Shown here: positions 1 to 8,593 of the stretch, in pieces
How positions within the stretch are numbered: the first letter of the stretch is position 1
Layout: every line of letters begins with the position of its first letter
Origin: SAR92 clade bacterium H455
GTDB lineage: Bacteria > Pseudomonadota > Gammaproteobacteria > Pseudomonadales > Porticoccaceae
Assembly: GCA_024802545.1 (NCBI GenBank)
Contig: CP103416.1
Location: forward strand, 1,178,001-1,242,000
DNA: 64,000 nt
Direction: 5' to 3'
Notes under the pieces: model-generated
What the model saw: the letters and a program-made list of their open reading frames with translations, nothing else
Databases searched by the model: none
Told to the model about the DNA's origin: nothing
Made by a program: the position numbers and the translations under genes

Positions 1-384
1 ACACAGGGGATTGATTCGTTGCACGCTGTCATAGGCGTAGCTGACCATAAGTTCGGTGGCCATATTGGGTCGGCTATTGCGCACCGACTCTTTGTCTGCG
101 CCACAAGCGGCGATATCATTGAGTATCCACTCCTGGTGACCGAGTTCCTCTTCAATATATTCAGCCACTGCATTGCGCAGCCATTCTTTATCTTCACTGA
201 GGCGGTTGCCAGTGGCCATCAGTAGTGGCACTGTATGTTTAACGTGATGATAGGCCTGAGTTAAAAAAGCCACATACTGATCGAGACTGACCTCGCCCTT
301 TAGAGCTCGATCAATAATCGGTGCAGAAAATAGCGTGGCGCGTTGGCTGCTGGTAGCATCTTGTAACTGATCATAAAAATTCAT
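1..384 (-). CDS. Haem-oxygenase-like diiron (TenA/UndA-type) protein, partial
   Basis: The reading frame starts with ATG at 384 and runs off the left edge, giving 128 N-terminal codons. The sequence is helical and carries EYIEEELGHQEW around residues 75-86, a Glu/His pattern like the first metal-ligand helix of the haem-oxygenase-like diiron oxidase/TenA superfamily. Members include UndA (fatty acid to 1-alkene), TenA and PqqC, so family membership does not fix a reaction. The start overlaps the stop of the upstream acyl-AMP ligase by 4 bases (ATGA), implying translational coupling. An activated acyl or amino-acyl group as substrate is inference from the neighbours. The remaining metal ligands lie outside the window. 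Confidence 0.7.
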   Translation of the reverse strand, partial: MNFYDQLQDATSSQRATLFSAPIIDRALKGEVSLDQYVAFLTQAYHHVKHTVPLLMATGNRLSEDKEWLRNAVAEYIEEELGHQEWILNDIAACGADKESVRNSRPNMATELMVSYAYDSVQRINPLC

Positions 385-1889
385 TGGCTACTGTCCTCAA
401 GAGAAATAGAGTTTGTTGGTTGTCCATAGAGATTGTTCAACTGCACTTGGTAGTGAGCGGCAATAGTGGCTCTTACAGGCCGGCCATTGTCGGTAAGCAT
501 GCCCGCTTGACTGGTCAACGGCTGGTTTAGTCGGAACCAGTTTAAGATGCGTGCATAATCTGGCAGGCCACTGTTAACCTGGTCGATGGTTTGCTGCACT
601 TCGGCATCGGCAAGTTCCGGATCACGGGGATAAATCAATGCGACGCAATGGGGTTGAGCGTCGCCATAGACCACCGCATCGGCGATCACCGTATTGGCTA
701 CTAACTCCGCCTCAACCCACTCGGGATTAATATTGCGGCCAAAGCTTGAGATCAACAGATTTTTGCTGCGCCCGCTAATGGTCAAAAAGCCCTGGCTGTC
801 GACACTGCCCATATCACCGGTAGCAATCATCTCTTGGTTCCAGCTATTGGGCTGTCCCGCATAGCCCAACATGGCATTGCCAGAGACCATAATTTCCCCA
901 CGACAAATAGAGACTCTGAGGTGGGGGAGAGGTTTGCCACTGGTACAGGGCGCGCTCTGGGCTCTAGTGTTAAGACTGACCACCGAGGCACATTCAGAGA
1001 GGCCATAGCCTTCATAGGCGGGGATAGCATAATGGTGAGCCTCGGCCAGTAGCTGGGCGGAAACCCGACCACCACCGACGGCGACAAATTTAAGTGACTC
1101 CGGTGGCTGCCAGCCCTGCTTGGCTGCGGCGATGGCTATCACCAATAACTGCGGTGTCAAGATCATGCTCTGGGGACTGTAATGGCTGATGGTGCGACAA
1201 AATTGCCCTGTATCCAACGACGAACTGCCTTGAAAGCCAATTTCAGCAAGACTGGGAATAATCACCTCACCGCCGCACAGTAGCGGTGTGTAAACACCGG
1301 CAATATTTTCCAATAATGTGCTCAGAGGTAGCAGGCACAGATGCCTCGGCTTATCCAAGGCCACCGCATCAGCCAGTGCCGCAGCTTGCAGCAACAGCTG
1401 CTCGACACTTAGGCAGACACCTTTTGGTTGACCAGTAGAACCTGAGGTGAAAGTGATTTTTTGTGTGCTCTCAGGCAGTGCTGAGCTTTGTCCCGCACAA
1501 ACTACCTGCAATAGCTGTAAGCGACCCTCAAGCACGGATTGCTGTGCCCCATGCTGGATGTTTGGAATTGCCAGAAAGTGTTCGGTGGCTTGGCAAATCA
1601 CTGTGTCTATGGCGAGACTAGCAAACAGGTGATTGATCTGAGCTTGAGAGAAAAAAGTTGGAATTGGCACCAGACAAATATTGGCCTCTTGGCAGGCGAG
1701 ATCGGCAATCACCCAATCGCTACTGTTGTCGCCAAAGAGCGCAACCATCTTAATGTCGCAGCTCTTCAGGACCGCGGCCAGGTCGCGGCAGCATTCAAGC
1801 AATTGCTGCTTACGCAACTGCCGCGAGCTATCCCGCAGCACAACTGGGTTGTCATCTATCAGTTCAAGCTGTGTGAGTAGTTTACGCAT
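381..1889 (-). CDS. AMP-dependent acyl-CoA synthetase/ligase family protein
   Basis: An ANL-superfamily adenylating enzyme of about 502 residues. Visible motifs are the P-loop TFTSGSTGQPKG (about residues 147-158), GYGLSECASV (A5) and ATGDMGSVDSQGF (A7). These enzymes activate carboxylic acids as acyl-AMP. I place the start at ATG 1889, two bases after the stop of the haemolysin-family gene (TGA-G-ATG). An in-frame start at 1952 would overlap that gene by 62 bases. At the C-terminus, where the catalytic lysine is usual (NGK-x-R), the sequence reads NGRPVR, so the lysine may be replaced by arginine. The enzyme is coupled on both sides in a three-gene operon. The substrate cannot be told; a fatty acid is the default guess. 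Confidence 0.85.
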   Translation of the reverse strand: MRKLLTQLELIDDNPVVLRDSSRQLRKQQLLECCRDLAAVLKSCDIKMVALFGDNSSDWVIADLACQEANICLVPIPTFFSQAQINHLFASLAIDTVICQATEHFLAIPNIQHGAQQSVLEGRLQLLQVVCAGQSSALPESTQKITFTSGSTGQPKGVCLSVEQLLLQAAALADAVALDKPRHLCLLPLSTLLENIAGVYTPLLCGGEVIIPSLAEIGFQGSSSLDTGQFCRTISHYSPQSMILTPQLLVIAIAAAKQGWQPPESLKFVAVGGGRVSAQLLAEAHHYAIPAYEGYGLSECASVVSLNTRAQSAPCTSGKPLPHLRVSICRGEIMVSGNAMLGYAGQPNSWNQEMIATGDMGSVDSQGFLTISGRSKNLLISSFGRNINPEWVEAELVANTVIADAVVYGDAQPHCVALIYPRDPELADAEVQQTIDQVNSGLPDYARILNWFRLNQPLTSQAGMLTDNGRPVRATIAAHYQVQLNNLYGQPTNSISLEDSSQ

Positions 1890-1890
1890 C

Positions 1891-2607
1891 TCAGCGCACT
1901 CGGCTATTGAGATTGAGCGCGAGACTATCAATGCTTTCTTTATAGGTATCAAAGATTACGCTGCACATTCGACTGCTATTCATTGCCTCTTTGCCTTGAG
2001 CTATATTGGCGCAGAACACATGGGGATTACTCTGATAATAAGATCCCCAGTCCGATTGTTTGTCGATGGAGAGTTGCTCCGGATCGGCATCCCCAAGATT
2101 GTGCAGATTGACACCGAGACGTTGCAGGGACTTGGCGATCTGCTGATTGCCGGTAAATACAATCCACTCAAAAGGGGTGCTGTGAAGCAGTCCGGTCAAG
2201 AGTAAAAACAGTAGCTGACTGCTGCCACGGCGAGTGGCAGCGAGATTGCCAATTTCGACAATATGCTGGCGCTTGACCGCTGTGCCGATCTTTGCGGAAA
2301 GGCTCTTTTCAATGGGCTGCCCCAGATATTGCTCGAGAAATAGCGAATGCTGGTCCGCCGGGCGTATACCTGCGGTGGCGCTGATGCCACCTTCACAGTT
2401 CATGGTCACCAGATAGGGCATAAAGCTACTTATCGTGGCGCTATAGACCGCGCTAAATTGATTGCCAATATAGTTCTCGACGCTGTTGCGCTCCGCAGAC
2501 CCTGTTGTGTAGAGCTGAAAATCCGGTATTGCTGTCAGTGAACGGCCGAGCCAACGCAGGCTTGGCGTCAGTGGGTTGGCTTGTTGATAAGTGGTTAAGC
2601 TTGTCAT
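1891..2607 (-). CDS. Thermostable haemolysin-family protein
   Basis: A 238-residue protein with the features of the T_hemolysin family (named after Vibrio delta-VPH): an N-terminal region with R/E-rich segments, LVTMNCEGGISATAGIRPA in the middle and VEIGNLAATRRG around residues 130-141. The fold is thought to be GNAT-like, so an acyltransferase role is as likely as haemolysis. No signal peptide is visible. It is the first gene of the operon, two bases before the ligase start. The same arrangement (haemolysin family, AMP ligase, TenA-like, often SDR) is known to me from other gammaproteobacteria and suggests a small lipid-derived or N-acylated product. That product is inference. Confidence 0.8.
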   Translation of the reverse strand: MTSLTTYQQANPLTPSLRWLGRSLTAIPDFQLYTTGSAERNSVENYIGNQFSAVYSATISSFMPYLVTMNCEGGISATAGIRPADQHSLFLEQYLGQPIEKSLSAKIGTAVKRQHIVEIGNLAATRRGSSQLLFLLLTGLLHSTPFEWIVFTGNQQIAKSLQRLGVNLHNLGDADPEQLSIDKQSDWGSYYQSNPHVFCANIAQGKEAMNSSRMCSVIFDTYKESIDSLALNLNSRVR

Positions 2608-2760
2608 ATTGGCTCTATGCCTCAGGTTGTTGGGGCTAGATTATTCGCCAATCCTTAAGACAACCTTAGGGGAGAAAGTGAATCTCGATGATCTGCTCAA
2701 ATAGAGCGGTAAATACGCAAAATAAACGGACCCAGTCCGATTTGGTTAATAATTCCATTT

Positions 2761-2846
2761 TTCTCGGTAAATCATTGTCGCCCTGCTAAAGCATTTAAAT
2801 TCTCGGTTAAACGCGCAATTTTTCTTCTCTGTGCCGCTGATAAAAT
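2761..2846 (+). promoter_or_regulatory. Probable promoter region of leucine dehydrogenase
   Basis: A TG-A-TAAAAT extended -10 lies at 2838-2846, about 50 bases before the ATG. Upstream, the sequence TTCTCGGT followed by TAAA/TTAAA occurs twice as a direct repeat (from 2761 and from 2800, about 39 bases apart), a spacing compatible with one-face binding of a regulator. The nearby Lrp-type protein is a candidate. This is pattern recognition only. Confidence 0.35.
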
Positions 2847-2895
2847 CACACTTTAAAATGCTAATTATTTAGTCCTACGGGACCGGAGACGTTGA

Positions 2896-3993
2896 ATGTC
2901 TGTTTTTTCTCACAGCGAGTTTGATGAACATCAGCAGGTCGCTTTTTTTAACCACAGGGCATCGGGTCTCAAAGCCATTATTGCGGTGCACAACACTAAT
3001 CTCGGACCTGCTCTGGGCGGCTGTCGCATGTGGCCCTATGCATCAGACGATGAAGCACTCACCGATGTATTGCGTCTGTCCCGCGGCATGACCTATAAGT
3101 CGGCTCTCGCCAATCTGCAACTGGGTGGTGGCAAAGCGGTGATTATTGGTGATCCAGTGCGAGATAAAACCGATGCACTGCTCCACGCCATGGGGGATTT
3201 TATTCAGGGGCTTGGCGGCCGCTATATTACCGCTGAAGACTCCGGCACCTCGGTTGCCGATATGCTTAAGATCGGTGAAAAAACCCACTTTGTCAGCGGC
3301 GTCGATAAAGTCTCAGCCCACGGCGGCGATCCATCCCCGAGCACTGCTCACGGTGTTTTTGTCAGTCTTCGCGAAGCTGTATACCACAAGCTTGGGCGCA
3401 CTGATTTAAAAGGTGTAAAAGTGGCTATTCAAGGGCTCGGCAATGTAGGTTATCGCCTTGCGGAACAGTTGCGAGATGCAGGCGCTGAACTCTTTGTCAC
3501 TGACATTATTCAGGCCAATGTAGACCGTGCTGTACGCGAGCTAAATGCCACTGCAGTAAAGGGCGACAATATCTTTTCACTGGATGTAGATGTCTTTGCC
3601 CCCTGTGCTCTGGGTGCGGCGATAAACGATCAAACTATTGCTCAGCTCAAGGCATCTATTGTTGCTGGCGCGGCCAATAATCAGCTCGCCACTGTGGAGC
3701 ATGGCTATCAGTTGCATCAGCGCGGTATCCTTTACGCACCTGACTATGTGGTTAATGCAGGGGGAATTGTTGATGTTTACTGCCAGCGAAAAATGCTCCA
3801 AAAAAACTACGATGTCGAGAATTATGCTGCCGATTTGGATGCCAAGGTGGAAGGAATTGGTGCCACTCTGCGAGAAATATTTGTCCGCAGTGACAGTGAG
3901 AATATACCTACATTTGTGATTGCAGACCAGGTCGCTGAGGAGCGCTTCACCAGCGCCAAAAGTATCTATCAGCCAGAGTCCGTGTTGGCGTAG
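2896..3993 (+). CDS. ldh: Leucine dehydrogenase (Leu/Val/Ile, NAD-dependent)
   Basis: A 365-residue member of the Glu/Leu/Phe/Val dehydrogenase family. It deaminates branched-chain amino acids to 2-oxoacids with NAD. The glycine-rich substrate segment [12 protein letters not shown] (about residues 36-47) is followed by the catalytic-lysine stretch LGGGKAVI (about 76-83). The Rossmann motif QGLGNVGY lies near 178-185 and NNQLA near 255. The start has a good ribosome site (GGAG, 7 bases before ATG). Its products are the substrates of the 2-oxoacid dehydrogenase encoded from 4895, so the two transcription units form one branched-chain amino acid degradation locus. Length and motifs are normal; valine versus leucine preference cannot be told. 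Confidence 0.93.
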   Translation: MSVFSHSEFDEHQQVAFFNHRASGLKAIIAVHNTNLGPALGGCRMWPYASDDEALTDVLRLSRGMTYKSALANLQLGGGKAVIIGDPVRDKTDALLHAMGDFIQGLGGRYITAEDSGTSVADMLKIGEKTHFVSGVDKVSAHGGDPSPSTAHGVFVSLREAVYHKLGRTDLKGVKVAIQGLGNVGYRLAEQLRDAGAELFVTDIIQANVDRAVRELNATAVKGDNIFSLDVDVFAPCALGAAINDQTIAQLKASIVAGAANNQLATVEHGYQLHQRGILYAPDYVVNAGGIVDVYCQRKMLQKNYDVENYAADLDAKVEGIGATLREIFVRSDSENIPTFVIADQVAEERFTSAKSIYQPESVLA

Positions 3994-4003
3994 ATCTGGT
4001 GTC

Positions 4004-4030
4004 GGCCTGGGCTGTTTATTAGCCTAGGCC
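4004..4030. terminator. Hairpin between convergent ldh and lrp-type gene
   Basis: GGCCTGGGCT (4004-4013) and AGCCTAGGCC (4021-4030) pair with one G-U and a 7-base loop. It sits between two convergent genes. The T-tract is poor, so it may be a weak bidirectional terminator. Confidence 0.5.
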
Positions 4031-4059
4031 CTTATGACATTGAAAGCTATGACTGTAGC

Positions 4060-4536
4060 CTAGAGTAAATGTCCCAATGGCAATTCAGTCTTGTAGCAAA
4101 TTGGTTTTAGAGAGAAGCTACTCTTCACATGATCTACACCGCTGACCTGAGTTAGCTGATCGAGAAACTCTTGATAGGCAAACAGATCCGGGGTCACCAC
4201 TCGAATTAGATAGTCAAAGTCCCCGGTCATCAGATAACACTCCATGACCTGGGGCCACTCGAGCACCCGCTGAGCAAAATGGTCGAGATCTTTTTTCACC
4301 TGATGGTGCATGGTCACCTGCACAAATACAGTAACTGGCAACCCAGCTTTGCGTGGATCAATCAAGGTAACGCGACGAGAAATATAGCCCAGATTTTCAA
4401 GATTCTTAACCCGCCTAGAGCAGGGCGAGGGAGACAGAAATACTTTTTCAGAAAGTTCCAGATTAGACGTGCTGGCATCTGATTGCAGAATGTCCAGAAT
4501 CTTCCAGTCAATATTGTCCAGCTTATAGTCAGTCAT
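4060..4536 (-). CDS. Lrp/AsnC-family transcriptional regulator (BkdR-like)
   Basis: A 158-residue protein with the standard Lrp layout: an N-terminal helix-turn-helix (residues about 5-60, with ILDILQSDASTSN and SPSPCSRRVKNLE) and a C-terminal RAM/AsnC effector domain (about 70-145, with ECYLMTGDFDYLIRV). It is transcribed away from the 2-oxoacid dehydrogenase operon across a 358-base A/T-rich gap. This is the same setting as Pseudomonas BkdR, which activates bkd genes in response to branched-chain amino acids. A role in controlling bkd, and perhaps ldh, is inferred from this context. Confidence 0.88.
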   Translation of the reverse strand: MTDYKLDNIDWKILDILQSDASTSNLELSEKVFLSPSPCSRRVKNLENLGYISRRVTLIDPRKAGLPVTVFVQVTMHHQVKKDLDHFAQRVLEWPQVMECYLMTGDFDYLIRVVTPDLFAYQEFLDQLTQVSGVDHVKSSFSLKPICYKTELPLGHLL

Positions 4537-4894
4537 AGAGTGGTTGCTCGTTAGCTGTTGCCAATGTGTTTTTATTTGAACTCAAGTGCTTTGCCGAGAG
4601 AAACGTCAAAATCAAATAATGCCATAGCTTTGAAATTGTTTGGTACGTTTTATTAGTGTAGATAAATAACCACAATAAATCCCTAATTCGGCATGGTTTC
4701 ACGCAATTTAATACCTTAATAAGGGAGGTCAAAGCGATACTTTGGCAGGATTCTCTAGCACTCCTCATGCTAATTTTATAACTATAAATAAGACTTAAAA
4801 GCGCGTTTTTCCGATGCGGAGATTAGACTAAAACCGCTGTTTGATGGCGTGACTTAATAGCCCAAATTAAGAACACAATTGCAAGAGGTGTTAT
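4537..4894. promoter_or_regulatory. Divergent promoter region between lrp-type gene and bkd operon
   Basis: This is 358 bases without a gene. It is A/T-rich, as expected for Lrp-type binding, and must hold promoters for both flanking units. A purine-rich ribosome site (AAGAGGTG) precedes the ATG at 4895. I see no convincing sigma70 pair, long palindrome or terminator. Confidence 0.5.
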
Positions 4895-6169
4895 ATGGCA
4901 GTAAAGAATCCCCCGCAGAAGGCACAGCCTGAGCCAAAAAAAAAGCCTGAGCCAAATAAACAGCCTGAGCTCGATAGCCAGCAAGCCCCAGATCTAATAA
5001 CCGCACCGGTGTTTTTACATACATCTTCCCTCATTATCCCCACCCTGAAACAGCTGCAGGCTGATGGCGAGCTATGTCCCGGCGCCGCAGTGGCACCAAT
5101 GTCCTCAGAGCTGGCAATAAAAATCTATACGGATATGGTCTACACCCGTCTTCTCGACGAGCGCATGGTTGGCGCCCAGCGTCAGGGACGCCTGAGTTTT
5201 TACCTCACCTGTACTGGCGAAGAAGCCTCAGTGGCCGGAACCATTGCCGCATTTCAAGCCGATGACATGGTTATGGCTCAGTATCGCGAGCAGCTGGCCC
5301 TGCGCTATCGTGGTTTCACCACTGAGCAGTTTATGAACCAACTGTTTAGCAATGTTGAAGATCTGGGCAAAGGTCGCCAGATGCCGGTTCACTATGGCTG
5401 TCGCGACTTAAACTTTATGACCATTAGTTCGCCACTGGCAACGCAGATCCCCCAGGCCGCGGGCTATGCCTATGGTCAAAAATTGGCTGGCAATAATGCT
5501 TGCACAGTCTGTTATTTCGGAGAGGGTGCAGCCTCAGAAGGGGACTTCCACGCTGGCTTAAATATGGCTGCAGTATTGAAATGCCCAGTGGTATTTGTCG
5601 CGCGCAACAATGGCTATGCGATTTCCACACCCTCTTCAGAGCAATTCGCGGGTAATGGCATCGCCTCTCGCGGTGTGGGTTACGGAATTAAAACCATCCG
5701 CGTCGATGGCAACGATATTCTCGCCGTCTATAGCGCCGCAGTAGAGGCGCGTAAAATAGCTGTGGAACAGCAGCAGCCAGTATTGATTGAAACCATGAGT
5801 TATCGCCTTGGTGCTCACTCCACCTCAGATGACCCTACTGGCTATCGCAGCCGCGAAGAAGAACAGCAGTGGCGTGAAAATGATCCCATCAGTCGCATGA
5901 AAAACTGGTTGGTGAAACAGAATTGGTGGGATGAAGAGCAAGAAGAGGCACTACAGGCAGAGTTTAGAGAGGAAATTTTGGCCCAGGTTAAGCTTGCTGA
6001 GAAACGTCCCAAACCAGCTCTGGGCGAGCTGATCACTGATGTCTACGAAACCCCTCCTGAACATTTGCTAGAGCAGTTAGAGGCTCTGGAAAATCATGTT
6101 GCCAAGTATCCTGATCACTATCCAAATCTAGGTTCTGCTCATAACCAGTCTCAGGAGGGCGCGAAATGA
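4895..6169 (+). CDS. bkdA1: Branched-chain 2-oxoacid dehydrogenase E1 component, alpha subunit
   Basis: A 424-residue thiamine-diphosphate-dependent E1 alpha that decarboxylates branched-chain 2-oxoacids. The TPP-binding motif is [11 protein letters not shown]...ARNNGYAIS (about residues 208-247), and [17 protein letters not shown] carries the usual C-terminal loop histidine. The first 35 residues form a low-complexity K/P/E/Q extension with repeated P-E-x-K/Q-x-P units, absent from typical E1 alpha. It may be a flexible linker to the complex core. It overlaps the beta subunit by ATGA. It is the first gene of a three-gene operon divergent from the Lrp-type regulator. Confidence 0.93.
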   Translation: MAVKNPPQKAQPEPKKKPEPNKQPELDSQQAPDLITAPVFLHTSSLIIPTLKQLQADGELCPGAAVAPMSSELAIKIYTDMVYTRLLDERMVGAQRQGRLSFYLTCTGEEASVAGTIAAFQADDMVMAQYREQLALRYRGFTTEQFMNQLFSNVEDLGKGRQMPVHYGCRDLNFMTISSPLATQIPQAAGYAYGQKLAGNNACTVCYFGEGAASEGDFHAGLNMAAVLKCPVVFVARNNGYAISTPSSEQFAGNGIASRGVGYGIKTIRVDGNDILAVYSAAVEARKIAVEQQQPVLIETMSYRLGAHSTSDDPTGYRSREEEQQWRENDPISRMKNWLVKQNWWDEEQEEALQAEFREEILAQVKLAEKRPKPALGELITDVYETPPEHLLEQLEALENHVAKYPDHYPNLGSAHNQSQEGAK

Positions 6170-7215
6170 ACACTCCAGTGAAAGGCCAAATCTCCAGTAA
6201 TAGTGATGTCCCTGCTTCAGAGACTACAGCGATGACCACGACCAAAATGAATCTACTTCAGGCAGTCAATAGCGCCCTAGATACAGCCATGACGGCCAAC
6301 CCTCGAGTGGTCTGTCTGGGGGAAGATATCGGCAAGTTTGGCGGTGTTTTTAGAGCCACCAGCAACCTTCAAGACAAGCACGGCGTGCTGCGCTGCTTTA
6401 ATACCCCTCTCACGGAACAGGGTATCGCTGGATTCGCTATAGGGCTGGCGGCGCAGGGTTCGGTGGCGGTGGCCGAGATTCAGTTTGCGGATTATATCTT
6501 TCCCGCCTTTGATCAGATTGTTAATGAGGCGGCTAAGTTTCGCTATCGCAGTGGTGATCAATTCGACTGTGGCGGGCTCACCATTCGCGCTCCCTACGGC
6601 GGTGGTATTGATGGCGGTCTCTATCATTCCCAGTCACCGGAAGCTTACTTTTGTCACACTCCAGGCCTAAAAGTGGTGATGCCGAGTAATCCCTATCAAG
6701 CCAAAGGTCTTTTACTGGCAGCGATTCGCGATCCCAATCCGGTAATCTTCTTTGAGCCAAAAGCCATTTATCGCGCCTCTACCGGTGAGGTGCCTGAGCA
6801 TGACTATGAACTACCCCTAGGCGTGGCTGAAGTGGTTCACAAGGGCACAGATATTACCCTGCTCGGTTGGGGCGCACAGATGATTCAGCTGAATAAGGCT
6901 GCTGAACTGGTGGCCAATGAGGGCATCTCCTGCGAGGTGATTGATCTCTGCACCCTATTGCCTTGGGATCGTCAGACCGTTGCGGACTCGGTACGCAAAA
7001 CCGGACGCCTAGTAATTAGCCATGAGGCACCTTTAACAGGTGGTTTCGCCGGGGAGATCGCCGCCACTATTCAAGAGCAGTGTTTCCTCAGCCTTGAAGC
7101 CCCTATTGCCCGAGTTGCCGGTTTGGATACACCCTTCCCGCTGGCTCAGGAAAAACATTACCTAGCTGATTATTTAAAAATTGTTGAAGCGATCAGAGCA
7201 ACTATTAGCTACTAG
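6166..7215 (+). CDS. bkdA2: Branched-chain 2-oxoacid dehydrogenase E1 component, beta subunit
   Basis: A 349-residue transketolase-like beta subunit with a pyrimidine-binding domain ([59 protein letters not shown]) and a C-terminal transketolase domain ([35 protein letters not shown]). It completes the E1 heterotetramer with the alpha subunit. The ATG at 6166 overlaps the alpha stop by 4 bases. An internal ATG 22 codons on would give a more typical N-terminus, but the overlap favours the first start. Confidence 0.93.
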   Translation: MNTPVKGQISSNSDVPASETTAMTTTKMNLLQAVNSALDTAMTANPRVVCLGEDIGKFGGVFRATSNLQDKHGVLRCFNTPLTEQGIAGFAIGLAAQGSVAVAEIQFADYIFPAFDQIVNEAAKFRYRSGDQFDCGGLTIRAPYGGGIDGGLYHSQSPEAYFCHTPGLKVVMPSNPYQAKGLLLAAIRDPNPVIFFEPKAIYRASTGEVPEHDYELPLGVAEVVHKGTDITLLGWGAQMIQLNKAAELVANEGISCEVIDLCTLLPWDRQTVADSVRKTGRLVISHEAPLTGGFAGEIAATIQEQCFLSLEAPIARVAGLDTPFPLAQEKHYLADYLKIVEAIRATISY

Positions 7216-7253
7216 CTGAGACCTAACAAGGGTTGAGACCCAAGGAGCGACTA

Positions 7254-8519
7254 ATGCAAAAAGAATTTATCTTGCCGGATATTGGCGAAGGCATTGTTGA
7301 ATGTGAAGTGATTGAATGGAAGGTCAAGGAAGGCGATATCATTGAGGAAGACCAGATTGTTGTGGATGTCAGTACAGACAAAGCCATTGTTGAGATCCCC
7401 TCTATGTACAATGGCCGCGTCACCAAACTGCATCACGCTGAAGGTGATATAGCCAAGGTACATTCGCCACTTTTTGCCATTGAGATTGAAGCTGATGAAG
7501 ATACTTTGTCGCCCCAGCCGCAGGCTTCTAATCAAGAGTCTAATCAAGAACCTCAGCTAGCAACCATAGAACAAGCATCGGCACAGCAGGCAGCAGATAG
7601 CGGCGCAAAACTGCTAACCACACCGGCCGTACGCAAAATGGCCCGTGAACATCAGCTTGATCTGGGTAACATCCCTGGCACTGGCAAGCAGGGTCGAGTA
7701 TTAAAAGAAGATGTCTTGAGTTTTTTGGCTGGGGACAGCGCAGCAGATGCTCCTAGTCAAGCATTAACGCCAACTGCGTCGCGAGATCTAACCGCGATAC
7801 CTGGGGTAGTTGCCGAGGACCGCGTTGAAGGGATTAGAGGCGTGCGCAAAATTATGGCCGAGCGCATGGCCGAGTCGGTGGCGACCATCCCGCACTTTAC
7901 CTTTGTCGACGAACTGGATGTGACCGAACTGATGCAGCTGCGCAGGACCCTTAATGAACAGCACGGCAGTGATGCGCTTAAGATCACTTTGATGCCTCTG
8001 TTTATCAAAGCCCTGTCCCTATCATTAAAGCAGTTCCCACTGATAAATAGCCGCGCCAATAGCGATTTCACCGAGCTTACCTATCTCGCCAGTCACAATA
8101 TTGGTATGGCGGTGGACGGTGCCAGCGGTCTCTTAGTACCTAATATTAAAGGGGTTGAGCAGCGCAGTATTATAGATATAGCAACTCAGGTGATGGCTAT
8201 CACTGCAGCGGCCCGCAGCGGAAAAATCAACCCTGCAGACCTCAAAGGCGGCAGCATTACGATTTCAAATATTGGCGCCATTGGCGGCACAGTTGCGACG
8301 CCGATTATCAACAAGCCAGAAGTGGCGATTGTGGCACTGGGCAAAATTCAAAGCTTGCCGCGTTTTGACGAAGAGGGCAATGTTGTATCGCGAAATATTA
8401 TGACGGTCAGCTGGTCTGGTGATCATCGGGTGATAGACGGTGGTACGATTGCGCGGTTTAATAATTGCTGGAAGGGCTATCTTGAACAGCCAGAGACCAT
8501 GCTTGCGGTAATGGTCTAG
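7254..8519 (+). CDS. bkdB: Dihydrolipoamide acyltransferase E2 of branched-chain 2-oxoacid dehydrogenase
   Basis: A 421-residue E2. The lipoyl domain occupies residues 1-80 with the lipoylated lysine in VSTDKAIVEIPS (K43). A Q/E/A-rich linker follows, then a peripheral-subunit-binding domain (TTPAVRKMAREHQLDL, about 120-155). The catalytic domain ends in SGDHRVIDGG with the active-site His. I choose ATG 7254 because AAGGAG lies 6 bases upstream; an upstream in-frame TTG at 7233 has no such site. A single lipoyl domain is normal for this branch. No E3 (lipoamide dehydrogenase) gene follows, so the complex must use one encoded elsewhere. Confidence 0.93.
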   Translation: MQKEFILPDIGEGIVECEVIEWKVKEGDIIEEDQIVVDVSTDKAIVEIPSMYNGRVTKLHHAEGDIAKVHSPLFAIEIEADEDTLSPQPQASNQESNQEPQLATIEQASAQQAADSGAKLLTTPAVRKMAREHQLDLGNIPGTGKQGRVLKEDVLSFLAGDSAADAPSQALTPTASRDLTAIPGVVAEDRVEGIRGVRKIMAERMAESVATIPHFTFVDELDVTELMQLRRTLNEQHGSDALKITLMPLFIKALSLSLKQFPLINSRANSDFTELTYLASHNIGMAVDGASGLLVPNIKGVEQRSIIDIATQVMAITAAARSGKINPADLKGGSITISNIGAIGGTVATPIINKPEVAIVALGKIQSLPRFDEEGNVVSRNIMTVSWSGDHRVIDGGTIARFNNCWKGYLEQPETMLAVMV

Positions 8520-8593
8520 CTGTCAAAAACTGTAATTAGTAATTAATCACAGATAGCCAAATCAACGGCTATTTTCTGGGGAGTGCAACGCCT

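Noticed and set aside
7233-7253. TTG start for the E2 gene
   Set aside because: It has no ribosome site and adds seven residues before the conserved lipoyl-domain start, while AAGGAG precedes ATG 7254.
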